Source: an uncultured Spirochaetia bacterium
Lineage (GTDB): Bacteria; Spirochaetota; CALGPD01
Direction of reading: 5' to 3'
NCBI GenBank assembly: GCA_937960625.1
Contig: CALGPD010000025.1
Coordinates: forward strand, 1-7,600
Length of the DNA: 7,600 nt
The translations under genes and the position numbers were made by a program. Under the pieces are notes generated by a model, which was not told the DNA's origin, ran no database searches, and saw only the letters and a list, made by a program, of their open reading frames with translations. Of the stretch, positions 1 through 5,705 are shown one piece after another (within the stretch, counting starts at the first letter, position 1; every line of letters starts with the position of its first letter).

Positions 1-53
1 TTGTGTTTATACGTGTCTATTTTGCGGTTAAAAAATAAAGACAACCATTGGTA

Positions 54-97
54 TTATATATCAAAAGCAAGTAAAATTTCTGGTTTCATCGAATTTT
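54..97 (-). other. carA downstream region, no supported gene
   Basis: About 97 bases lie between the carA stop and the window edge. On the minus strand an ATG at 89-87 opens an 11-codon ORF (MKPEILLAFDI) that ends in TAA at 56-54. It is too short to call. Its wording is faintly like the start of orotidine-phosphate decarboxylases, but nothing after the stop continues that similarity. No hairpin with a T-run that would make a convincing carA terminator is visible, and no start of carB is seen. Confidence 0.25.
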
Positions 98-1195
98 TTA
101 TTTCTTATTATCCTGCATGAGTTTAATAAAATCATCAAACAAATAACGTGAATCGTGCGGACCCGGATTAGATTCAGGGTGATACTGAACACTGAACGCT
201 GGGGTATTTAAATAACGTATTCCTTCCACCGTGTCATCATTCAAGTTAACGTGTGTAACTTCTACGCTGTTTTTATCAAGAGAATCCATGTCAACGGAAA
301 AACCGTGGTTCTGTGATGTAATCTCAACCTTGCCTGTGGAAACGTGTTTAACCGGCTGGTTGCCTCCCCTGTGCCCGAATTTCATTTTATACGTTTTACC
401 GCCCACAGCCTGAGCAAGCAGTTGATGGCCTAAACAAATACCGAAAACAGGTATTTCCTGTTTTAAAACTTTTCTAATATTTTGAGTTCCATAACTGATA
501 GGTTCAGGGTCGCCCGGGCCGTTTGATAAAAACACACCGTCAGGGCTCTTTTTAATAACCTCTTCCGCGGGATAACTCGCGGGAACAACAGTAACCTCAC
601 ATCCAAGAGAAGCTAAAATGCGTAGAATATTGGTTTTTATTCCATAGTCATAAGCAACGACTTTAAACTGTGTTTTGACTTTATCATCTTTAAATACATA
701 GTGTTTATCCGTTGTAACTGACTTCGCTAAATCAAGGCCTGCCATTTTAGGCGCTTGTTTTACCCGCTTTACAATTTCTTCATCGGATAATTTTTTATCA
801 AAACAAATCATGCCCATCATTGAGCCTTTTGTACGGGTTAAACGTGTAATGTTTCTCGTGTCCACTCCTTCTACAGCCGGGATGTTATGTTCAACGAGGA
901 AATCCTGTAAGGATTTATTAGCCCTGCGGTTTGAGTATATTTTTGAATACTCCCTTACAATAAAACCTGAAACCTGAATCTTATCGGATTCAAAGTCAAG
1001 GTCATTTACACCGTAATTACCGATTAGCGGGTAAGTCATTGTAACAATTTGATATCTATATGAAGGGTCTGTTAATATTTCCTGATACCCCATCATTGAG
1101 GTATTGAAAACTATTTCAGCAATAATATCAACTTCAGCCCCAAAACTTTTTCCGTGAAATATTGTTCCGTCTTCCAGAGCAATTCTAGCGTCCAA
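98..1195 (-). CDS. carA: Carbamoyl-phosphate synthase small (glutaminase) subunit
   Basis: CarA hydrolyses glutamine and passes ammonia to the large subunit CarB. CarB makes carbamoyl phosphate for pyrimidine and arginine synthesis in the cytosol. The 365 residues are close to the family's usual 360-390. The N-terminal CPSase_sm domain spans about residues 3-130, with FNTSMMGYQEILTDPSY at 30-46 and VEGVDTRNITRLTR at 108-121. The class I glutamine amidotransferase domain spans about 178-360. It has the nucleophile Cys254 in FGICLGHQ, SNGPGDP at 224-230, and the His339/Glu341 pair in QYHPES, so the triad is complete. The start is TTG. It is supported by an AGGAG site about seven bases upstream that overlaps the TAG stop of the preceding aminotransferase, which suggests one transcript and translational coupling. 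carB does not follow within the window. Confidence 0.96.
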   Translation of the reverse strand: MDARIALEDGTIFHGKSFGAEVDIIAEIVFNTSMMGYQEILTDPSYRYQIVTMTYPLIGNYGVNDLDFESDKIQVSGFIVREYSKIYSNRRANKSLQDFLVEHNIPAVEGVDTRNITRLTRTKGSMMGMICFDKKLSDEEIVKRVKQAPKMAGLDLAKSVTTDKHYVFKDDKVKTQFKVVAYDYGIKTNILRILASLGCEVTVVPASYPAEEVIKKSPDGVFLSNGPGDPEPISYGTQNIRKVLKQEIPVFGICLGHQLLAQAVGGKTYKMKFGHRGGNQPVKHVSTGKVEITSQNHGFSVDMDSLDKNSVEVTHVNLNDDTVEGIRYLNTPAFSVQYHPESNPGPHDSRYLFDDFIKLMQDNKK

Positions 1196-1207
1196 AATAT
1201 TCTCCTA
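1196..1207 (-). promoter_or_regulatory. carA ribosome binding site overlapping upstream stop
   Basis: The minus-strand sequence TAGGAGAATATT directly precedes the TTG start of carA. AGGAG is a strong Shine-Dalgarno core at good spacing, and its first bases belong to the TAG stop of the aminotransferase. This site decides the TTG start, because no ATG lies near the expected CarA N-terminus. Confidence 0.75.
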
Positions 1208-2404
1208 AACTTTAATTTTTAACGCTCTGTTTATTTGCTTAACAGCCTGTTTAAGCCTGTCAGCGTTTTCAACAAGAGCCATTCTCAAATACCCGTCAGC
1301 TGATTCACCAAAACCAATGCCCGGAGCAACGCATACTTCTGCTTTTTCAATTAACATTTTAGCAAACTTTTCGCTCCCCATATGTTTATATTCTTCGGGA
1401 ATGGGAGCCCATACAAACATGGTTGCTTTGGGTTTTTCTATTTTCCACCCTGCTTTATTTAACCCCTCAACGAGAACATCTCTCCTCGTTTCATATAAAC
1501 CCGCTATTTTTTTTACGCTGTCCATTGGTTCACGCAACGCCATTATAGATGCTACCTGTATTGGTGTAAAAATTCCATAATCATAATATCCTTTTAAACG
1601 TGCCAGAGCATTCACTATTTCTTTATTTCCCGCGCAAAAACCTACGCGCCAGCCCGCCATATTATATGACTTACTCATTGTTGTAAACTCAACCGCTATG
1701 TCTTTTGCTCCCGGTACACTTAGTAAACTCGGCGCTTTATACCCGTCGAATGTAATATCGCAATAAGCAAAGTCATTTATTATAATTATATCGTGTTTCT
1801 TGCAATATTCCACGACCTCTTGATAAAAAGCACTTTCAACCACTGCGGTAGTAGGGTTATGGGGAAAATTCAAATATAATACTTTTGGTTTTGGCCATAA
1901 GTTATCTACACTATGAGCCAAACGCGTTGTAAATGTATTAATATTACCCATTTCAAGGTTAATTACGTTTGCCCCGGCTAAAACTACACTCCAAACGTGA
2001 ATTGGAAAAGCCGGTGTGGGTACTATCGCAGAATCCCCCGGGCCAAGCAAAGCAAGAGCAAGATGACTAACACCTTCCTTACTGCCGATTGTGGCTATAA
2101 TTTCTTCATCCGGATCCAATTTAACATCGAAAACGTCTTTATATTTATCCCCGGCAGCCCTAAGTAAATGAGGCAGGCCTCTAGAACGGGAATATCTATG
2201 CGTTTTAGGGTCTCTTGATACAACGTCGGTTAATTTTTGCACGGCTTTTTCTAATGAAGGCTGGTCCGGATTTCCCATACCAAGGTCAATCACATCAATA
2301 CCGTGCTGCCGTTTTTTTAATTTTAGAGCATTCAACTCACCGAATATATACGGCGGCAACCTATACATTCTTTCTGCTAATTTAATTTCATGTTTCTTTT
2401 TCAT
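1205..2404 (-). CDS. Class I/II PLP-dependent aminotransferase, AlaC/DapL-like
   Basis: This is a fold-type I pyridoxal-phosphate aminotransferase that moves amino groups between an amino acid and a 2-oxo acid in the cytosol. The opening RLPPYIFGELNALK followed by IDLGMGNPDQPS is typical of the glutamate-pyruvate aminotransferase AlaC group and its LL-diaminopimelate aminotransferase relatives. Counting from the chosen ATG (399 aa), the PLP-binding lysine is Lys245 in TMSKSYNMAGWRVGF. The cofactor-contacting Asn183 lies in NFPHNPTT, Asp211/Tyr214 lie in NDFAYCDITFDG, and the substrate-carboxylate arginine is Arg374 in YLRMALVEN. The frame is open further, to a TTG at 2428. I prefer the ATG at 2404 because the family homology starts just after it and a weak GGTAG site lies upstream. 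No ribosome binding site is evident for the TTG. The exact substrate cannot be told from sequence; alanine/glutamate is likeliest. It is the first gene of a unit with carA and ends in TAG. Confidence 0.9.
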   Translation of the reverse strand: MKKKHEIKLAERMYRLPPYIFGELNALKLKKRQHGIDVIDLGMGNPDQPSLEKAVQKLTDVVSRDPKTHRYSRSRGLPHLLRAAGDKYKDVFDVKLDPDEEIIATIGSKEGVSHLALALLGPGDSAIVPTPAFPIHVWSVVLAGANVINLEMGNINTFTTRLAHSVDNLWPKPKVLYLNFPHNPTTAVVESAFYQEVVEYCKKHDIIIINDFAYCDITFDGYKAPSLLSVPGAKDIAVEFTTMSKSYNMAGWRVGFCAGNKEIVNALARLKGYYDYGIFTPIQVASIMALREPMDSVKKIAGLYETRRDVLVEGLNKAGWKIEKPKATMFVWAPIPEEYKHMGSEKFAKMLIEKAEVCVAPGIGFGESADGYLRMALVENADRLKQAVKQINRALKIKV

Positions 2405-2443
2405 AATTCTACCGCAAATATTATTCAAAAGTAAATCTAATAA

Positions 2444-2471
2444 AGATATAGTTCGTTGCGAACAAATATCT
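2444..2471. repeat. 28-bp dyad in divergent intergenic region, possible operator
   Basis: AGATAT-a-GTTCG-ttg-CGAAC-aa-ATATCT is a near-perfect inverted repeat with 5-bp and 6-bp paired arms around a 3-base centre. It lies between the divergent aminotransferase and CPBP protease genes, about 40 bases upstream of the aminotransferase ATG and about 24 bases upstream of a TATAAT box for the protease. It is not followed by a T-run on either strand, so a regulator binding site is more natural than a terminator. A 5' leader hairpin in the aminotransferase mRNA is also possible. The GTTCG/CGAAC arms recall LexA-type half-sites, but their orientation and spacing do not match the known LexA boxes that I recall. 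Confidence 0.45.
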
Positions 2472-2494
2472 AAAAAAACTTTATTAATTTTAAA

Positions 2495-2500
2495 TATAAT
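2495..2500 (+). promoter_or_regulatory. Candidate -10 box for the CPBP protease gene
   Basis: An exact TATAAT lies 60 bases upstream of the protease ATG. No convincing TTGACA-like hexamer is found 16-18 bases before it: that position is an A-run directly next to the dyad. The promoter may therefore be weak, or it may be set by whatever binds the dyad. In such AT-rich sequence a chance match is possible. Confidence 0.35.
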
Positions 2501-2524
2501 CGATAACCAAAATAGGGTATTAAA

Positions 2525-2545
2525 ATGCCGGTGAAATTATTTTAA
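2525..2545 (+). CDS. Possible 6-codon leader ORF upstream of the protease
   Basis: The short ORF MPVKLF starts at an ATG seven bases after an AGGG motif (2514-2517). Its TAA stop overlaps the AAGGA ribosome binding site of the protease gene. The arrangement could couple the two by termination and reinitiation, which would help because the protease's own site is about 12 bases from its ATG. The ORF is very short and may be accidental. Confidence 0.2.
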   Translation: MPVKLF

Positions 2546-2560
2546 GGAATATTAACCAAA

Positions 2561-3499
2561 ATGGCCAACAGACAACTCGTTTTAAAATCAGCGGAAAATA
2601 AAAAAAAGACACAAACGCAGAAGAAAACCATCGCGGAAAAAACCGCTAACGATACAATAAGAAGCATTGCTAGAAAATCAAAAAATACTGCTGCTGTAAA
2701 AAAAACAAATACTACAAAAACTAAAACGGGTAATAAAAAGAAAAAATCAACCAAGGCAAAAACTGTTTCCTATTACGCTTTAACAAGAACGGGTTACTAC
2801 GGTTTCAGCAGCACATTGCCCCTTTTAATTATCTACCAGATAATGGCGTTTTACTTAAACAACTCCATGTTAACCGGTGCCAGGAGCGGAGCAGAATCAT
2901 GGATACTTGCGCTATTTTCTTTTTTGGGAACGCCTGGGTTTATTCTTCTGGGCGCAATAGGGGCTTCGTTAATTGTATATTTTTATCTGCAGAAAAAGAA
3001 AAAAAACATACCTGAAATTAAATCGTTTTATTTATTAATGTTTATTGAATCCATTGTTTATTCATTCTTTTTCGGCGCTATTGTAATGCGTATACTTAAA
3101 TTCGTTATTCCGGGAATAATACTTCAAACCGGAATGCCTCTATCAAAAAGTCAGGCCATAATGATGTCTTTGGGCGCGGGTTATTTTGAGGAACTCGTTT
3201 TCCGGGTAATACTATACGGCGGGATTTTATACCTTGTCATGTATTCGGCTAATAAAATAAAACCTAAATCAGACCACAAAACTCTGATGATGTTCTCAAT
3301 GATAATTCTGGCAGTCCTTACATCCCTTGCGTTTGCTTTTGCTCACCATCTTACAGGTGAACCGTTCAGTGTTTACGCTTTTTGGTTCAGGGCAATCTCC
3401 GGAATAATATTCGTTATATTATATCAGCTAAGGGGTTTCGGGGTAGCGGCTTACACTCATGCTTTTTATGATTTGTGGATAGTTATCGAAGCTGTGTGA
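2561..3499 (+). CDS. CPBP-family intramembrane protease with Lys-rich N-terminal tail
   Basis: This is a polytopic membrane protein of the CPBP (CAAX protease and bacteriocin-processing, ABI) family, whose characterised members are glutamate/metal-dependent intramembrane endopeptidases. The family motifs are all present and in order: Glu210-Glu211-xxx-Arg215 (EELVFR), Phe258-xxx-His262 (FAFAH), and His300-xxx-Asp304 (HAFYD). Several hydrophobic segments span about residues 84-99, 115-143, 155-180 and 195-312. The first 70 residues are unlike the rest: they have 19 Lys, 13 Thr, 3 Arg and only 3 acidic residues, no hydrophobic stretch, and should be cytosolic. The ATG at 2561 has an upstream AAGGA at long spacing of about 12 bases. 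The gene stands alone, divergent from the aminotransferase and convergent with the potassium-channel unit. The substrate is unknown; bacteriocin immunity, peptide processing and anti-sigma-factor cleavage are all family roles. Confidence 0.85.
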   Translation: MANRQLVLKSAENKKKTQTQKKTIAEKTANDTIRSIARKSKNTAAVKKTNTTKTKTGNKKKKSTKAKTVSYYALTRTGYYGFSSTLPLLIIYQIMAFYLNNSMLTGARSGAESWILALFSFLGTPGFILLGAIGASLIVYFYLQKKKKNIPEIKSFYLLMFIESIVYSFFFGAIVMRILKFVIPGIILQTGMPLSKSQAIMMSLGAGYFEELVFRVILYGGILYLVMYSANKIKPKSDHKTLMMFSMIILAVLTSLAFAFAHHLTGEPFSVYAFWFRAISGIIFVILYQLRGFGVAAYTHAFYDLWIVIEAV

Positions 3500-3529
3500 G
3501 GAATAAATATTTCACTCCATATTATTCCT
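3499..3529. terminator. Hairpin between convergent genes, candidate bidirectional terminator
   Basis: AGGAATAA (3499-3506) pairs with TTATTCCT (3522-3529). TAT (3508-3510) also pairs with ATA (3519-3521), leaving one bulged A and an 8-base loop, for about 11 bp in all. It starts on the last base of the protease stop codon and includes the TAA of the small ORF at 3522-3566. The position suits termination from both sides. The stem is AT-rich and neither strand has a clean T-run after it, so strong intrinsic termination is doubtful. Confidence 0.4.
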
Positions 3530-3566
3530 TAAAATCTTCAAGTGGCTCATCAGAATCATCAGACAT
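3522..3566 (-). CDS. Possible 14-aa acidic ORF (MSDDSDEPLEDFKE)
   Basis: An ATG directly after the in-frame TAA at 3569-3567 opens 14 codons rich in Asp and Glu. An AAGGGA motif lies nine bases upstream and could serve as a ribosome binding site. The frame is the same as that of the potassium channel gene and of the 39-codon open stretch between them. It may be a tiny gene, or the end of a once longer channel C-terminus. It is too short for homology to settle. Confidence 0.25.
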   Translation of the reverse strand: MSDDSDEPLEDFKE

Positions 3567-3569
3567 TTA

Positions 3570-3686
3570 TATTAATCCCTTATATCTGCCATAGAAATCC
3601 TTTCTGGATAATATTTTGTTTTCTTTTTTAACAGGCAGTATTATAAATTCATCTTCATCGTTAAAATCATTACTTAAAGTAATAAT
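3570..3686 (-). other. In-frame, protein-like 39-codon extension after channel stop
   Basis: Directly after the TAG stop of the potassium channel (3689-3687), the same frame is open for 39 codons and ends in TAA at 3569-3567. It reads like protein, with segments such as SNDFNDEDEFIILPVKK and ILSRKDFYGRYKG. The other two frames on this strand have several stops. There is no ATG, GTG or TTG in the stretch, only two ATT codons at its head, so it has no normal start of its own. It could be a decayed C-terminal tail, a readthrough extension, or a chance opening. The RCK_C domain is already complete before the TAG, so the channel should work without it. Confidence 0.35.
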
Positions 3687-5087
3687 CTACAACACGGGTT
3701 TTTCCTCAGCAATGAGAATCAGCTCATCTCCTTGCTCAAAAACGTGTTTATACGGGTTTATATAAATCTTTTCCTTATGTTTCACGCCAACGAGAATTGA
3801 ATTATTTTTTATCTTAACATCATTTAAAGTTTCATCGAATTTTTTTTCAAAAAGTCTTTTTGGACACTTTACGAAGAAAAACTCGTTGCCTTCTTCAGCG
3901 CTCACAAGGTCTTTAATAATATCGTTTAACCCGGGCATTAATACGCTGTGCGCAATTATATTTCCCGTGTTTTCACCGGAAACAACGATTTCATTAACAC
4001 CGATATTACGCATATGGCGGGAATTTCTCTTTTCAAGTATCTCGGTGCAAAGATACATATCTTTTTTTAAATTCCTCGTTGCCAGGGCGGCTAAAATTGT
4101 TCTTGCGTCAGTATCCTGAGATGATTTGGGCACCATTTTATCAGCAAGAATTATTACAGCGGCAGCTTTTTTAATATTAACCCTTTCAAGTAATTCAACC
4201 AGTGTATAATCACCGTTAACGAAAAATACGTTTGGGTTCTCCAGTGGTGTTTCATCAAACTGACAAATAACCGCGGTTTTCCGTTTAACCGCACTGTCTT
4301 TTTTAGCAATTTCTTCAATAATTTTTGGCCCGTTTTCATTCCAGCCACAGATAACATAATGGTTTTCAAAAAGAGTAAAATCAACATCCTTTTTTTTCAT
4401 AACGCGTTCCACCATAATACTTGAAATTAAACCGGTTAGGGTCGCAAATAAACCCAGACCTATAAACATAACACCCATAGCAAAAAACTTTCCCATTCTC
4501 GTTACCGGGGTAATATCGCCGTATCCCACAGTAGTAATGGTTACAATAGTCCACCATAATCCGTCTAGTAAAGTTTTAATCTGGGCGTTGGGATTATGCC
4601 TTTCAAGAGCGTATATCATAACTGTTGATATTCCAATCATAATAATCGCGATTAAAAAAATTACGGCTTTATCATAAGGTTTGCTCGCTCTTTGCTCACT
4701 CATTAAAATAACGTTTTGCTGGAATTTGCGGAAAAATTTTAGATTCCGCAAATACAGAAGCAGGCGGATTACTCTGATAATCCTTAGTATCCTGAAAAAT
4801 GGTAATAGTGAAATTGCCAGCATCCAGTTTCTAAGAAAAAATGTATGTTTTTTTCTATCAACAACGAATTTTATTAATAATTCCATCGCAAAAATGATTA
4901 AAAACCCGATTTGCATGTAAAAAATAATCTTTTTCTGAAAGGGAGAAAGATCGGCAAACATACCAATAAAAAACTGAATAACTGAAAGGATGATAAAAAT
5001 AAAAATCAGGTAGGTTACAAAATCTCCATATACAATTTTATCAAGCCTTGTAATGAAACTTAATTTTTTATCCCGTTTCTCAGGCAT
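3687..5087 (-). CDS. Voltage-sensor-type potassium channel with RCK (TrkA-N/TrkA-C) domain
   Basis: This is a six-transmembrane potassium channel subunit, expected to form tetramers in the inner membrane. Residues about 22-75 contain two hydrophobic helices, with Glu69 in the second. An S4-like helix carries arginines at every third position (Arg99, 102, 105, 108), the mark of a voltage sensor. S5 lies near 141-161, the pore helix and selectivity filter TTVGYGD at 185-191, and S6 at about 200-226. The cytosolic part has an RCK_N (TrkA-N) Rossmann domain at about 241-365, starting HYVICGWNENGPKIIEEI with a changed glycine loop. An RCK_C domain follows at about 402-462 and ends GDELILIAEE. RCK domains commonly gate on ligands such as nucleotides or Ca2+; the ligand here is unknown. 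The 466 aa are normal for Kch-like channels. The start ATG lies 20 bases after the preceding gene, with AGGA about 12 bases upstream. An in-frame open stretch follows the TAG stop and is listed separately. Confidence 0.9.
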   Translation of the reverse strand: MPEKRDKKLSFITRLDKIVYGDFVTYLIFIFIILSVIQFFIGMFADLSPFQKKIIFYMQIGFLIIFAMELLIKFVVDRKKHTFFLRNWMLAISLLPFFRILRIIRVIRLLLYLRNLKFFRKFQQNVILMSEQRASKPYDKAVIFLIAIIMIGISTVMIYALERHNPNAQIKTLLDGLWWTIVTITTVGYGDITPVTRMGKFFAMGVMFIGLGLFATLTGLISSIMVERVMKKKDVDFTLFENHYVICGWNENGPKIIEEIAKKDSAVKRKTAVICQFDETPLENPNVFFVNGDYTLVELLERVNIKKAAAVIILADKMVPKSSQDTDARTILAALATRNLKKDMYLCTEILEKRNSRHMRNIGVNEIVVSGENTGNIIAHSVLMPGLNDIIKDLVSAEEGNEFFFVKCPKRLFEKKFDETLNDVKIKNNSILVGVKHKEKIYINPYKHVFEQGDELILIAEEKPVL

Positions 5088-5107
5088 AATTTATTACAAT
5101 CCTATTG

Positions 5108-5701
5108 TTAATCGTTTATCATACATTTTTCTATCTGAAATCTTATTTTAAGTACCTGATAAAATAATTCTTCAATTATACTTAATAAACTGTTTCTTTT
5201 ATACGGGTCAATTGTTGTATCCTCACAGCCTAAATCTTGAACCGGAAAATCTTTAAACTCAGAAATTAACTTCTTAAAATTTTCATACAAAATATTTTGA
5301 TAAAAAATCTTAAAATCATGGGTTGCTTTTAAAAAAAGTTCAGGATAACTGCCTGAAGCTGTCCAGTTATGCTTCACAATAGAACAAGTAAACCTAAAAT
5401 CACGGCTTACTATATAAACCTCAAATGTTTTATCCTTATCTTCAACTATAAAAATATAAAACGTTATTAATAGATTAAAAAAATCATCAAGTTCACTCAT
5501 TAACTCGCTGCGTTCCGGCCCGGTGATTTTGCCGTCATCAGAAAGAGCTTTTTGATAATTTTCAAAGATTTCATTAAACTCTTTCACGCTTTGTGAAAAC
5601 CAGCCACGCACATTGTCATCGGTTATTTCTAAAAAATTTTTATTAAGAGTTCCTTTGCATTTAAACGAATAATCATCAAAAAAAATAATTTCGTTTCTCA
5701 T
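5108..5701 (-). CDS. Unrecognised 197-aa protein coupled to glmS
   Basis: I do not recognise this protein. It has 197 residues, no signal peptide and no clear membrane helix, so it is probably cytosolic. It is rich in Phe, Asp, Glu and Lys, mostly helical in appearance, with a possible strand pair near 92-110 (KTFEVYIVSRDFRFTCSI). Residues 51-67 (KALSDDGKITGPERSEL) resemble the DGKI(S/T)-x-x-E turn-and-helix segment found in several small helical proteins, including some phage regulators, and look a little like an EF-hand loop. That is too little to assign a family. The ATG lies four bases after the glmS stop, with GGAG inside the end of glmS at good spacing, so the two are almost certainly co-transcribed and translationally coupled. 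The channel gene follows 20 bases later. A role tied to glmS or the channel is possible but not shown. Confidence 0.8.
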   Translation of the reverse strand: MRNEIIFFDDYSFKCKGTLNKNFLEITDDNVRGWFSQSVKEFNEIFENYQKALSDDGKITGPERSELMSELDDFFNLLITFYIFIVEDKDKTFEVYIVSRDFRFTCSIVKHNWTASGSYPELFLKATHDFKIFYQNILYENFKKLISEFKDFPVQDLGCEDTTIDPYKRNSLLSIIEELFYQVLKIRFQIEKCMIND

Positions 5702-5705
5702 CTAT

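Noticed and set aside
54..89. 11-codon ORF after carA resembling the start of orotidine-phosphate decarboxylase
   Set aside because: It is too short, it stops in frame, and the sequence after the stop shows no further decarboxylase-like residues.
83..99. 17-base match (gtttcatcgaatttttt) with 3829-3845
   Set aside because: One copy overlaps the carA end and the other lies within the channel gene. Each ends in a T-run and the flanks do not match, so it is probably chance in AT-rich DNA, not a mobile or duplicated element.
1317..1580. Plus-strand 87-codon ORF opposite the aminotransferase
   Set aside because: It is an antisense shadow of a gene with intact catalytic motifs and has no recognisable domain.
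2542..2754. Minus-strand 70-codon ORF rich in Phe and Val
   Set aside because: It is the antisense shadow of the lysine-rich start of the protease gene: AAA and AAG codons read backward as TTT and CTT. The sense frame has a binding site and a full protease core.
3546..3600. Six-codon ORF (MADIRD) with AAAGGA upstream, within the channel tail region
   Set aside because: It is in another frame, extremely short, and best explained as chance.
4154..4387. Minus-strand 77-codon ORF inside the channel gene
   Set aside because: It lies in another frame within the RCK domain, which is well conserved in the channel frame. No ribosome binding site or family similarity was seen.
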